Assembly: GCA_905211675.1 (NCBI GenBank)
Contig: CAJMBP010000013.1
Coordinates: forward strand, 1 to 28,620
DNA length: 28,620 bases
Direction of reading: 5' to 3'
Source: an uncultured Oscillospiraceae bacterium
Lineage (GTDB): Bacteria; Bacillota; Clostridia; Oscillospirales; Acutalibacteraceae
The translations under genes and the position numbers were made by a program. Positions 1 through 8,489 of the stretch are shown here, piece after piece. The notes beneath the pieces were generated by a model. The model worked only from the letters and a program-made list of their open reading frames with translations. It was not told where the DNA came from and ran no database searches. Each line of letters begins with the position of its first letter. Positions within the stretch are counted from its first letter, which is position 1.

Positions 1-531
1 GCGCGCACCGCTTTGCGACTCGGCGCCGAAAAGGTTTATATTGTCTATCGCCGTTCTATGGAGGAGCTCCCCGCCCGTAAGGAAGAGGTTGAACACGCTA
101 TTGAAGAAGGCATCGAATTCAAACTGCTTAACAACCCGATAGAAATTTTGGGTTACAACAACCCCGACGATAAATTTGACAGCAAAAACGGCTTTGTCAC
201 CGGTATGAAGTGCATTAAAATGGAGCTTGGCGAGCCGGACGAAAAAGGCAGACGCCGCCCCGTTCCGATTGAAAACTCCGAATTTGTTTTAGATGTTGAC
301 ACTGTTATTATTTCAATAGGCACTTCGCCCAACCCGCTTATTAAAAACACTACCGCAGGGTTAGAGGTTAACTCTCGCGGCGGTATAATTGTAAACGAAG
401 ACGGTATCACATCACGCGAGGCTGTTTATGCAGGCGGCGACGCGGTAACGGGCGCCGCAACCGTAATTTCTGCAATGGGTGCGGGCAAAACTGCGGCAAG
501 AGCCATTGACGAATACCTGTCAAACAAATAA
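1..531 (+). CDS. gltA: GltA-type NADPH-dependent glutamate synthase small subunit (3' part)
   Basis: The reading frame is open from the first base of the window, so this is the C-terminal 176 residues of a longer protein whose 5' end lies outside. The visible part begins in the NAD(P)H-binding Rossmann region (ARTALRLGAEKVYIVYRRS, then EELPAR) and ends in the FAD-binding motif AGGDAVTG followed by a helix rich in Ala and Gly. This is the pattern of the glutamate synthase beta subunit/GltA family, flavoproteins that pass electrons from NADPH. The same fold is used by the large subunit of NADH-dependent ferredoxin:NADP oxidoreductase (NfnB) and by sulfide dehydrogenase SudA, which are often hard to tell apart without the gene next door, and that gene is not visible. 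The family call is firm; the exact substrate is not. It lies 5 bp upstream of queH and probably shares its transcript. Confidence 0.85.
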   Translation, partial: ARTALRLGAEKVYIVYRRSMEELPARKEEVEHAIEEGIEFKLLNNPIEILGYNNPDDKFDSKNGFVTGMKCIKMELGEPDEKGRRRPVPIENSEFVLDVDTVIISIGTSPNPLIKNTTAGLEVNSRGGIIVNEDGITSREAVYAGGDAVTGAATVISAMGAGKTAARAIDEYLSNK

Positions 532-536
532 CGGTA

Positions 537-1181
537 ATGAAAGTAAATTATCAGACCGAGCTTGAAAAAATTATAGAATTTCATCAGTCAAAGGGTGAAA
601 TTCCCACCCTGTTTTTACATAGCTGCTGCGCGCCGTGCAGCAGCTATGTGATAGAGTATTTATCGCAGTATTTTAAAATTACGGTGTTTTATTATAACCC
701 CAACATATACCCAGACGAAGAATACTACAAGCGTGTAGATGAGCAAAAGCAGTTTATAAACCGCTTTCCTGCAAAAAATAAGATTGACTTTGTTGAAGGT
801 AATTTTGATAAAGAACGATTTTATGCAATGGCAAAGGGCAAAGAAAATATGAGTGAAGGCGGCGAGCGTTGCTTTTTGTGTTATCAACTTCGTCTGCGTG
901 AAGCGGCGGAATATGCAAAGGCACGCAATTCTGATTATTTTACAACCACCCTTTCAATCAGTCCGCTTAAAAATGCCGATAAGCTTAATGAAATCGGTCT
1001 TTCATTAGGCAAAGAATACGGTGTTAAATATTTAGTGTCCGATTTTAAAAAGAAGAACGGATATAAACGCTCTACCGAGCTTTCCCGTCAGTACGGAATT
1101 TACAGACAAGATTACTGCGGCTGCATTTTTTCAAAGCAAGAAAGAGAAAAACAAATAAAATCAAAAAACGCTGATTGTTAA
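537..1181 (+). CDS. queH: Epoxyqueuosine reductase QueH
   Basis: This 214-residue protein matches the QueH (DUF208) family, which reduces epoxyqueuosine to queuosine in the anticodon of certain tRNAs and replaces the unrelated cobalamin-dependent QueG. The diagnostic cysteines are all present: Cys30, Cys31 and Cys34 in SCCAPC, Cys112 and Cys115 in ERCFLC, and Cys194 and Cys196 in YCGC. In characterised members these hold a [4Fe-4S] cluster and a second metal site. The start at MKVNYQ fits the usual family N-terminus, but the upstream gene ends only 5 bp away and there is no strong ribosome binding site, so translation is probably coupled. Its TAA stop codon lies at the centre of a perfect terminator palindrome. 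Confidence 0.92.
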   Translation: MKVNYQTELEKIIEFHQSKGEIPTLFLHSCCAPCSSYVIEYLSQYFKITVFYYNPNIYPDEEYYKRVDEQKQFINRFPAKNKIDFVEGNFDKERFYAMAKGKENMSEGGERCFLCYQLRLREAAEYAKARNSDYFTTTLSISPLKNADKLNEIGLSLGKEYGVKYLVSDFKKKNGYKRSTELSRQYGIYRQDYCGCIFSKQEREKQIKSKNADC

Positions 1182-1195
1182 CAATCAGCGTTTTT
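1164..1195. terminator. Bidirectional intrinsic terminator between queH and the glycoside hydrolase gene
   Basis: This is a perfect 16+16 nt palindrome centred on GTTAAC, with an A-run on the left arm and a T-run on the right, so it reads as a terminator on both strands. It serves queH on the plus strand and the convergent hydrolase gene on the minus strand. The queH stop codon (1179-1181) sits at its centre, and the hydrolase stop codon is 5 bp beyond its right end. Confidence 0.9.
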
Positions 1196-1199
1196 ACTT

Positions 1200-3170
1200 T
1201 TAGTATTTAATCTCGGTCATTTGCCAGCAATCTATTTTAGGCACAGTAAAGTTAATTCTGCCGTCTTTATATTCAAAATCAATCGGTGTATTTTCGGGCA
1301 CCAATTTAACACTCTTCGGTGCCTTATCGCTCTTTACAGATACCGTGGTATCATAAATCGGAATAATATCTTCTATTATCTCAATCTTTTCGCCGCGGCG
1401 CACGGGGGATGCATAGAGCGTGTGAACAATCTGACTATCACCTTTTTCGGTAAGCGTTACAACACCCTGTGCCGGCAGATTTGTTTTAATTCTTTTCTCC
1501 TCGCCGATAAGCGCTTCAATAGCGGCGCGTACGATTTCTTTTGTATAAATATTTCCCTGCGTATAATATTCTTGGAATATTTTATGGGCAAAATATGCCG
1601 TGTTTTCGGTCATTACCACCGCGTCGCTGTATTTTTCGCCGCTTGCGGGTGTGTGAATATGTGAACAAAAATGCTCTAATGTACGGTTGAAATACGGCTT
1701 GTCAATAATTGCGGTTGATTTGCCACCGTTTGCCGACACCTTCATTGCGTCTTCATATATAACATAAGACGCCTGTGCAAGACTTTCCAAATCGCTGTTT
1801 GGTCTAATATATGTAGGCTTATATTCGCTTACGCCCTCAAACTTACAGCCGAAATCAACAGCAAAGTCGGTTTTTTCGGGATTCAAGCCCGACTCATAGC
1901 TTGCAAGAACTTTACCGCCGTTTGCCAAAAATTTTTTTACCTTGCCCGCAAGCTTTTCGTCTAAAACACAAATATCAGGCATAATAAGAAGCTTATAATC
2001 CGAAATGTCCGCCTCGGTGTCAACAACATCAAAAAGATAGTTGCTTTCAAGCAAAATACGCGCACAACCGGCATTCCAGCTCAAACTTTTCCAGTGAGGA
2101 AGCGCAATACCGTTGTAGTTTAAAATAGCCTCGCTTGAAAGAATTGCGATATCCGATTTATTTTTATAGCCATCAAGCCAAGGCTCACGCTCCTCAACCG
2201 TTTTGTAAGCCTCACCTATAAGAGTATATGTAGCGTTGTCCATAAGTCCCGTAGGATGCAGTTGGTCTCCTATTGAACAGCAAGCACCGTTTGCCGATGA
2301 CAAAGCCACCTCATACTTTAGGGCATTCGGGTGCTTATATCCGCCGAATTCACCCCACGATTTGTGGAATTTACCGGTCATACCGAGGTATTCCATGCCG
2401 ATTGTGCGAACATAAGCCGCCGACATTGGAAAATGGTCATAGCCCCAACCGCCTGTTGGCAGGCTTTCAATCTCTAAATGAGTGTTCATATGCGCTAAAT
2501 CGCGTCTGCCGTGGCGTATATGCCCGCCGTTGTGGAACACGGGAAGACCGGGTTTTACCGAATCAACCGTTTCGCGAACACGGCGCGTATAGTTGGCATA
2601 TACCTCTTCTGCTAAAGCGTTGACATCATCGGGGTTATTTATATCCATGCCGCGCCTTTCGAGCTCTGCACGGCAGGTGTCGCAGTAGCATGGGTCAACG
2701 CCGACAATATCAAGAAAAATTCCGTCAGCGTCATAATTTTCACAAACCTCTTTAACCTCGGCAAGAAGCTCGTCAAGGTAAGGCGTATTAAGGCAAAGCT
2801 TATGATAGCCTACCCATTCCATATTTACGCCACCGTTTTTATACTCGTCCTCTCTTACATGCAACCATTCATTGTGCTCGTTCATCGCCTTGTGATCAAA
2901 GCCTGCCGAAATATACACAGGCGTTTTTACACCGATTTCATGCGCGGCCTCGATTTGCGCGCCTAAAAGATCAAAATCAAGGTGTGGATGCATTTGGTTG
3001 ACCTTAGTAGGATGATATGACCAACCGTGATGGCATTTAGAAAATACCGTTATAGAATCAACATGGCCTTTTTTGAGCATTTCCTGAAACTGCTGCTTTG
3101 AAAATGCGCTGCCTATGCCGCCTATTTTCTCTGATGTGTGAAAATCAAGATGTATCTGTCTTCTTTTCAT
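1200..3170 (-). CDS. Putative intracellular glycoside hydrolase, GH151 alpha-L-fucosidase-like
   Basis: This 656-residue protein has no signal peptide, so it should act in the cytoplasm. Residues 1-330 look like a TIM barrel of the hypothetical glycosyl hydrolase 6/GH151 type: HLDFHTS near the N-terminus, FSKCHHGWSY at 43-52, a DGIFLDIV strand at 149-156 and a three-cysteine CYCDTC motif at 161-166. Residues of about 370-560 look like the class I glutamine amidotransferase-like 'beta-galactosidase trimerisation' domain (YKLLIMPD, then NGGKVLASYESG), and a short beta domain closes the protein. The best-known relatives with this layout are GH151 alpha-L-fucosidases, but the specificity cannot be read from sequence alone. 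A GAGGTG ribosome binding site precedes the ATG. No sugar transporter or regulator adjoins it, which is unusual for a glycan-degrading gene. The hydrolase call is fairly sure; the fucosidase call is tentative. Confidence 0.65.
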   Translation of the reverse strand: MKRRQIHLDFHTSEKIGGIGSAFSKQQFQEMLKKGHVDSITVFSKCHHGWSYHPTKVNQMHPHLDFDLLGAQIEAAHEIGVKTPVYISAGFDHKAMNEHNEWLHVREDEYKNGGVNMEWVGYHKLCLNTPYLDELLAEVKEVCENYDADGIFLDIVGVDPCYCDTCRAELERRGMDINNPDDVNALAEEVYANYTRRVRETVDSVKPGLPVFHNGGHIRHGRRDLAHMNTHLEIESLPTGGWGYDHFPMSAAYVRTIGMEYLGMTGKFHKSWGEFGGYKHPNALKYEVALSSANGACCSIGDQLHPTGLMDNATYTLIGEAYKTVEEREPWLDGYKNKSDIAILSSEAILNYNGIALPHWKSLSWNAGCARILLESNYLFDVVDTEADISDYKLLIMPDICVLDEKLAGKVKKFLANGGKVLASYESGLNPEKTDFAVDFGCKFEGVSEYKPTYIRPNSDLESLAQASYVIYEDAMKVSANGGKSTAIIDKPYFNRTLEHFCSHIHTPASGEKYSDAVVMTENTAYFAHKIFQEYYTQGNIYTKEIVRAAIEALIGEEKRIKTNLPAQGVVTLTEKGDSQIVHTLYASPVRRGEKIEIIEDIIPIYDTTVSVKSDKAPKSVKLVPENTPIDFEYKDGRINFTVPKIDCWQMTEIKY

Positions 3171-3200
3171 AAAGCACCTCGCTGGTTAATATTTTTATTT

Positions 3201-3229
3201 ATTATACATATAAAATCATAAAAAAACAA
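3201..3229 (-). promoter_or_regulatory. Candidate promoter of the glycoside hydrolase gene
   Basis: On the minus strand TTGTTT (3224-3229) and TATAAT (3201-3206) are 17 bp apart, about 30 bp ahead of the hydrolase ATG. The -10 is perfect and the -35 weak. The -35 overlaps the T-tract of the arginine operon terminator. Confidence 0.5.
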
Positions 3230-3265
3230 GTGTATATCTGCAATTTTTATAGCAAATATACACTT
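3220..3265 (-). terminator. Intrinsic terminator of the arginine operon
   Basis: On the minus strand the arms AAGTGTATAT (3256-3265) and ATATACACTT (3228-3237) pair. The stem extends by one G-U and three further pairs around a loop of about 10 nt and is followed by G and seven T residues. It begins 5 bp after the argF stop codon. Confidence 0.85.
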
Positions 3266-3270
3266 AATTT

Positions 3271-4254
3271 TTAAATCATAGTAGCCGCTATTACTGCCTT
3301 TATTGTGTGCATACGGTTTTCGGCTTCATCAAAAACAATCGACTGCCGAGATTCAAATACCTCATCGGTTACTTCCATACAGTCTATGCCGAATTTTTCG
3401 TAAATTTCTTTGCCGATTTTTGTGTCAAGATTATGAAATGCGGGTAAGCAGTGCATAAAACGGCACTGCTCGCCTGCTTTTTGCATAAGCGTGCCGTTTA
3501 CCTGATATGGCATTAAATCTTTTATTCTCTCTTCCCAAACCGAATCGGGCTCGCCCATAGACACCCAAACATCGGTATAAACAACATCGGCTCCGACTAC
3601 TGCGTCGGTGCTTTCGGAAAACTCAATCGTTGCGCCCGTTTCTTTTGCAATTTCAAGGCACTGATTTACAAGCGCGCTGTCGGGAAAATATTTACTGTTT
3701 GTGCAAGCCACAAAATGCATACCCATTTTAGCGCAACCCACCATAAGCGAATTACCCATATTGTAACGGGCATCTCCCATATAAACAAGCTTTTTTCCCT
3801 TAAGCTCGCCGAAATGTTCGCGTATTGTAAGAAAATCTGCCAAAATCTGAGTAGGATGAAATTCATTTGTAAGACCGTTCCAAACGGGAACGCCTGCAAA
3901 GCGGGACAATTCCTCAACAATTTCCTGACCGAAACCGCGGTACTCTATGCCGTCATACATTCTGCCCAAAACGCGAGCCGTGTCGGCAATGCTTTCTTTT
4001 TTGCCTATCTGTGAGCCTGTCGGTTCAAGATATGTAGGGTGAATACCAAGGTCAGCCGCCGCCACCTCGAAAGAACAACGGGTGCGTGTGCTTGTTTTTT
4101 CAAATATAAGGGCTATATTTTTGCCCTCAAAATACCTATGCGGCTCGCCGCATTTTTTCTTTTGTTTTAGCTCGCTTGCCAAATCTAACAAACCGTTTAT
4201 TTCTTCAGGTGTAAAATCAAGAAGCTTTAAAAAGCTTTTACCGCCTAAATTCAT
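3271..4254 (-). CDS. argF: Ornithine carbamoyltransferase
   Basis: This enzyme makes citrulline from ornithine and carbamoyl phosphate. The 327 residues contain the carbamoyl-phosphate motif STRTRCSFE (55-63), FHPTQ (132-136), the ornithine-binding DVWVSMGE stretch (228-235) and HCLPAF (268-273), all in the expected order and at the usual length. It is the last gene of the arginine operon: its ATG overlaps the argD stop (ATGA), a GAGGTG site lies inside the argD end, and the operon terminator follows directly. The alternative, a catabolic ArcB, is unlikely because every neighbour is biosynthetic. Confidence 0.96.
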   Translation of the reverse strand: MNLGGKSFLKLLDFTPEEINGLLDLASELKQKKKCGEPHRYFEGKNIALIFEKTSTRTRCSFEVAAADLGIHPTYLEPTGSQIGKKESIADTARVLGRMYDGIEYRGFGQEIVEELSRFAGVPVWNGLTNEFHPTQILADFLTIREHFGELKGKKLVYMGDARYNMGNSLMVGCAKMGMHFVACTNSKYFPDSALVNQCLEIAKETGATIEFSESTDAVVGADVVYTDVWVSMGEPDSVWEERIKDLMPYQVNGTLMQKAGEQCRFMHCLPAFHNLDTKIGKEIYEKFGIDCMEVTDEVFESRQSIVFDEAENRMHTIKAVIAATMI

Positions 4255-5417
4255 ATTGCCGCCACCTCTTTTATAACCTGTATAGCCTTTTTTAAATCAT
4301 CAAACGGAATATTAAGCGCAGGAAGCAGACGCACCTTATCTTTTGCTGTAAGACACAACACACCCTTTTCCATTGCCGCTTTGACAATTTCAGCCGCGGG
4401 TTTTACTGTTTTTATGCCAATCATAAGACCCATACCGCTGACACTTTCAATTCCAACAGCACCGGATAATTCGCTAAATGCATAATCACTTTTTGCCTTA
4501 ACCTCTGCCAAAAAACTGTCGGTCAGTCGGTTTATTACGATAAGCGCGCCGGCGCAGCACACAGGGTTGCCTCCGTATGTAGAACCGTGGTCGCCGAATT
4601 TCAAAACATTTTCTGTTTTTTCACCTAAAATCGCCGCACCTATCGGCAAACCGCCGCCAAGCCCCTTTGCCGTAGTGACAATATCTGGCGTTATATCATA
4701 ATTCATATAGGCGTACATTTTACCGCTTCTGCCATTGCCGGTTTGAACCTCGTCAACAATTATTAAAAAATTATCCTGCTTTGAAAGTCTGTCAATCGCC
4801 TTTACAAAATCATAATCAAGCGATATAACTCCGCCTTCGCCCTGAACGCACTCAATCATTACAGCGGCTACTTTATTTTCACTGACAGTTTTTTCAAGCG
4901 CGCCAATATCATTGGCAGGCGTGTGGACAAAGCCCGCAGTCAAGGGGGCAAAAAGCTCGTGATAATGGTCCTGCCCCGTTGCTGCAAGCGTGGTGACGGT
5001 TCTGCCGTGAAAGCTGTTTTTAAGGGTTACTATAGTAAAATAATCTTCGCCCTTTTGCTCGGCCGCCCACTTGCGCGCAACCTTAATTGCGCACTCGTTT
5101 GCCTCGGCGCCGGAATTTGAAAAGAATACCTTTTTAAGACCTGTTTTGTCACATAAGGCTTTGGCAAGCCGCGCACAAGGCTCGGTATAGTAAAGATTAG
5201 ATGTATGCTGTAAAGCAGATGCCTGCTTTGTAACAGCCCGAGCCCATTCTTCATCGGCAATGCCGAATGATGTAACGCCTATACCTGAGCCCATATCTAT
5301 ATATTCTTTACCCTCTTTATCATAAAGCTTTGAGCCTTTACCGCTCACTAACTCCACGGGAAAACGGTTATAAGTATTAGCAATGTACTGTTTATCGGTA
5401 GAAATTGTATCAAACAT
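4251..5417 (-). CDS. argD: Acetylornithine aminotransferase
   Basis: This is a class III pyridoxal-phosphate aminotransferase of about 388 residues that converts N-acetylglutamate semialdehyde to N-acetylornithine. The landmarks are SNSGAEANECAIK for cofactor binding, FHGRT, the DEVQTG motif, and the PLP lysine in TTAKGLGGGLPIG. A GTG two codons earlier would also open the frame, but GGTGAG lies 5 nt before the ATG at 5417 and overlaps the GTG, so the ATG is preferred. The start lies inside the end of argB (8-bp overlap), pointing to translational coupling. Related ornithine or GABA aminotransferases share the fold; the arginine context decides the name. Confidence 0.94.
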   Translation of the reverse strand: MFDTISTDKQYIANTYNRFPVELVSGKGSKLYDKEGKEYIDMGSGIGVTSFGIADEEWARAVTKQASALQHTSNLYYTEPCARLAKALCDKTGLKKVFFSNSGAEANECAIKVARKWAAEQKGEDYFTIVTLKNSFHGRTVTTLAATGQDHYHELFAPLTAGFVHTPANDIGALEKTVSENKVAAVMIECVQGEGGVISLDYDFVKAIDRLSKQDNFLIIVDEVQTGNGRSGKMYAYMNYDITPDIVTTAKGLGGGLPIGAAILGEKTENVLKFGDHGSTYGGNPVCCAGALIVINRLTDSFLAEVKAKSDYAFSELSGAVGIESVSGMGLMIGIKTVKPAAEIVKAAMEKGVLCLTAKDKVRLLPALNIPFDDLKKAIQVIKEVAAI

Positions 5418-6276
5418 CTTCACTCACCATTGTACCGGCACCTTCGTCGGTTAAAAGCTCCATAAGAATTGAGTGCGGCACTCTGCCGTCCATTATAACA
5501 ACATTTTTAACACCCTTGTGTATTGCTTCGACACAGCAATCTACTTTAGGTATCATACCGCCCGAAATTGTGCCGTCAGCTTTAAGCTGTTTAATTTCAC
5601 TTATTGTAATCTGCGGAATAATGGTTGACGAATCATCTTTATCGCGCAGTATCCCGTCAATGTCGGTCATCATAATAAGGCGTTGCGCGCCTAATGCACC
5701 TGCAATAAATGCAGCCGCCGTATCGCCGTTTATGTTATAAGCGTTTCCCTGCTTATCACAACCTATGGTAGACACCACCGGTATGTAGCCCTTTTCAAGC
5801 AGGTCTATCACAGGCGAAATATTTACTTTTTTTATCTTTCCTACATACCCTAGGCGCTCATCCTTGATTTCGGCTTCAATGAGTCTTCCGTCCATACCCG
5901 AAATACCCATAGCATTTCCGCCTTTTTTTTCAAGAAGATTTACAAGGGTTTTATTAACCTTTCCCGCAAGCACCATCTGCACAATGTCAACCGTTTCTTT
6001 ATCGGTAACGCGCAGACCGTCAACAAACTGAGGCTTTTTGCCGAGCTTGTCCATAAGGTCGTTAATTTCAGGGCCGCCGCCGTGAACAAGAACAACCTTA
6101 ACACCTATAAGCCACAAAAGAACAATATCCTCCATAACCTGTTGCTTAAGCTGTTCGTTTATCATGGCATTGCCGCCGTATTTTATGACTATAATTTTTC
6201 CCGTATGCTTTTTAATATATGGCAGCGCCTGTGTTAAGACCTCGGCGCGTTCGGAATTAGAAAATTGGTTTTCCAT
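5410..6276 (-). CDS. argB: Acetylglutamate kinase
   Basis: This amino acid kinase of 288 residues phosphorylates N-acetylglutamate. KYGGNAM (32-38) and VHGGGPEI (64-71) form the nucleotide and substrate sites, and the C-terminal part carries the expected INGDTAAAFIAGALGA segment. An N-terminal helix of about 20 residues precedes the kinase core; such an extension is typical of hexameric, arginine-inhibited enzymes, which would fit a cyclic pathway with ArgJ. That regulation is inferred, not seen. A GGGAG ribosome binding site lies 8 nt before the ATG, 10 bp after argJ. Confidence 0.95.
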   Translation of the reverse strand: MENQFSNSERAEVLTQALPYIKKHTGKIIVIKYGGNAMINEQLKQQVMEDIVLLWLIGVKVVLVHGGGPEINDLMDKLGKKPQFVDGLRVTDKETVDIVQMVLAGKVNKTLVNLLEKKGGNAMGISGMDGRLIEAEIKDERLGYVGKIKKVNISPVIDLLEKGYIPVVSTIGCDKQGNAYNINGDTAAAFIAGALGAQRLIMMTDIDGILRDKDDSSTIIPQITISEIKQLKADGTISGGMIPKVDCCVEAIHKGVKNVVIMDGRVPHSILMELLTDEGAGTMVSEDV

Positions 6277-6286
6277 AGTTTTCTCC

Positions 6287-7507
6287 CTAAGTCCTGTAAT
6301 CTCCGTTAATTTTTACATAATCGTAGGTAAGGTCGCAACCCCAAGCAGTTGACGAATAATCGCCGCTGTTAAGCTTTATATCTATAACTATTTCCTTTTC
6401 AAGCAAAATTTCCTTTGCCTTTTCTTCAGAAAAATCTACGCCCGCGCCGTTGCGGCAAACGAGTATTTCGCCCTTGTTGGAAATAAACGAAACATCTATC
6501 TTTGTAACATCAACATTAGCACCGCTGTAGCCTATGGCACAAAGCACTCTGCCCCAGTTAGCGTCTGCACCGAACATAGCGGCTTTGAGCAGACTTGAAC
6601 ATATTACACTTTTAGCAACTGTTTTTGCCGTGTCGAGATTCTTAGCCCCGCTCACTTTACATTCAAGTAGCTTTGTAGCGCCTTCGCCGTCGCCTGCAAT
6701 AACGCGGCAGAGGTTAACTGTGACTGTGTTAAGTGCTTTCATAAAGATATCAAAATCTTCACCAAAGTCGGTAATTTCATCATTGCCCGCTTTACCGTTC
6801 GCAAGAACTGTTACCATATCATTTGTTGATGTATCACCGTCAATGCTTAGCATATTAAATGTGTTGGCAATATCACCCGACAGTGCTTTTTGCAGCATAT
6901 TTGAAGATATTTTGGCGTCGGTGGTAATAAATACAAGCATTGTAGCCATATTGGGATGAATCATACCGCTGCCTTTTGCAATACCTCCTATTTTGCAAGT
7001 CTTACCGCCTATCGTAAACTCAACAGCAATCTGCTTTTCTACTGTGTCGGTAGTCATTATTGCTTCTGCCGCGTCACTGCTGCCGTTTTCTGACAAACCG
7101 CTTACCAAAGCAGGAACACCCTTAGCAATCGGCGCAATATCAAGCGGCTGACCTATAACGCCGGTTGAAGCCACAACAACATCATTTGCGTTTATATTGA
7201 GTTTGTTTGCAACAAGCTCGCTCATTTGCTCGGCAATCTCTATGCCGTTGGCATTACAAGTGTTCGCATTACCGCTGTTGCAAATTACAGCCTGTGCTTT
7301 GCCGTCGCTGATATGATTTTTTGTAACGGTGAGCGGCGCACCCTTTACTAAATTTGTAGTATAAACCGCCGCAGCATTACAAATACTGTCGCTTAAAATG
7401 AGCGCTAAATCTTTTTTTGTTCTGTTTTTGCGTATTCCGCAGTGCACACCCGACGCCTTAAAACCGCTTGCCGCGCACACACCGCCGCTTATAAATTTAA
7501 TATCCAT
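6287..7507 (-). CDS. argJ: Glutamate N-acetyltransferase / amino-acid acetyltransferase
   Basis: ArgJ moves the acetyl group from N-acetylornithine to glutamate, which recycles acetyl groups. The 406-residue precursor has the oxyanion-hole motif STGVIG (114-119) and the self-cleavage site HPNMATML, where Thr189 should become the N-terminal nucleophile of the beta chain. Some ArgJ proteins also use acetyl-CoA to make the first acetylglutamate; no argA is seen here, so a bifunctional enzyme is likely but unproven. The frame is open upstream to a TTG at 7528, but GGAGG lies 5 nt before the ATG at 7507 and the MDIKFISGGV start matches the family, so the shorter form is chosen. It lies 10 bp after argC. 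Confidence 0.95.
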   Translation of the reverse strand: MDIKFISGGVCAASGFKASGVHCGIRKNRTKKDLALILSDSICNAAAVYTTNLVKGAPLTVTKNHISDGKAQAVICNSGNANTCNANGIEIAEQMSELVANKLNINANDVVVASTGVIGQPLDIAPIAKGVPALVSGLSENGSSDAAEAIMTTDTVEKQIAVEFTIGGKTCKIGGIAKGSGMIHPNMATMLVFITTDAKISSNMLQKALSGDIANTFNMLSIDGDTSTNDMVTVLANGKAGNDEITDFGEDFDIFMKALNTVTVNLCRVIAGDGEGATKLLECKVSGAKNLDTAKTVAKSVICSSLLKAAMFGADANWGRVLCAIGYSGANVDVTKIDVSFISNKGEILVCRNGAGVDFSEEKAKEILLEKEIVIDIKLNSGDYSSTAWGCDLTYDYVKINGDYRT

Positions 7508-7517
7508 TGTTCCTCCG

Positions 7518-8441
7518 TTAAAAAACAAGACCTGTTTCTTCCGAAACTCCCATAAGTATATTCATATTTTGTATTGCCGCACCCGACGCACCCTTACCGA
7601 GATTGTCATACCGTGCAGTAAGTATTATTCTGTCTTCGTTTCCGAATACACAAAGCTGCATATCATCCCTACCCGAAAAAGCCGCCGCAGATAAAAAGCC
7701 GCTTTCGTCGGCAGTATCTTCAAAATGAACAAGCTTGCCTGTATAATAATTTTTGTATATTTCCTTTAAGTTAGCTATATTAGCCTTTATATCTTTCTTA
7801 AACAGCGTAACTGTAACTTCCATACCGCTGTAAAAATCGGCAACCACAGGGCAAAATGCAGGTGCCGCTTCAATGCCCGAAATTATCTGCATTTCTTTTA
7901 AATGCTTATGCTGTTGAGGAAGTCCGTACTGTCGCGGTGCATTAAGCAAAAAAGACCTGTCATCGCTTTCATATTCGGCAATCATTTTTTTGCCGCCGCC
8001 CGAATAACCCGTAACCGAAAAACAAGTAAGCGCTGAATTTGTGTCTAGAACACCCGCCTCAATAAGCGGTTTAACAAGCGCTATAAAGCCGCTCGCGTGA
8101 CAACCTGGGTTGGCAATTCTTTTTGAACTTGCTATCGCCTCACGCTTGCCCGTAAGTTCGGGAAAGCCGTATATCCAAGCGCTATCTACACGGTGAGCGG
8201 TTGAAGTGTCGATAACGGCGGTTTTATCATTTTTCACAAAACCTACCGCCTGCCTTGCCGCGTCATCGGGCAGGCAAAGAAAAACAATATCTGCCGAATT
8301 GATTGCTTCTGCGCGGGCGTTATCGTCTTTTCTTAAATTTTCGGGTAAATTTATAAGCGAAATATCATCTCTTTTGCTTAATCTGTCATAAATGCGAAGA
8401 CCGGTCGTCCCCGCGCTTCCGTCTATAAATACATTAGTCAT
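7518..8441 (-). CDS. argC: N-acetyl-gamma-glutamyl-phosphate reductase, type 2
   Basis: This NADPH-dependent reductase makes N-acetylglutamate semialdehyde. At 307 residues it is the short type 2 form. The N-terminal FIDGSAGTTGLRIYDRL is the nucleotide-binding start typical of that class, and Cys114 in NPGCHASGF is the catalytic thiol. No ribosome binding site lies in the 9 nt between an 11-bp hairpin and the ATG; the nearest AAGGA is on the other side of that hairpin (see the entry at 8442-8487). It follows argG by about 48 bp with no promoter seen between them, so it is probably transcribed from the argG promoter. Confidence 0.95.
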   Translation of the reverse strand: MTNVFIDGSAGTTGLRIYDRLSKRDDISLINLPENLRKDDNARAEAINSADIVFLCLPDDAARQAVGFVKNDKTAVIDTSTAHRVDSAWIYGFPELTGKREAIASSKRIANPGCHASGFIALVKPLIEAGVLDTNSALTCFSVTGYSGGGKKMIAEYESDDRSFLLNAPRQYGLPQQHKHLKEMQIISGIEAAPAFCPVVADFYSGMEVTVTLFKKDIKANIANLKEIYKNYYTGKLVHFEDTADESGFLSAAAFSGRDDMQLCVFGNEDRIILTARYDNLGKGASGAAIQNMNILMGVSEETGLVF

Positions 8442-8487
8442 AATACATTTATCTGCCCGACCTTGCAGTCGGGCAGATTTATCCTTT
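8442..8487 (-). promoter_or_regulatory. Hairpin between Shine-Dalgarno and argC start codon
   Basis: On the minus strand, directly after the argG stop, AAGGA (8482-8486) is followed by TAA, a perfect 11-bp hairpin (arms 8468-8478 and 8451-8461, 6-nt loop), 9 nt, and the argC ATG. If the hairpin folds, the distance from AAGGA to ATG shrinks to about 12 nt. On the opposite strand the same hairpin is followed by a T-rich tract and would look like a terminator, but I see no transcript there for it to end. Confidence 0.6.
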
Positions 8488-8489
8488 TT

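Noticed and set aside
4923..5260. Open frames antisense to or offset within argD and similar ones inside ligA, argJ and fruA
   Set aside because: All are shadows of well-supported genes in another frame and show no recognisable domains or ribosome binding sites.
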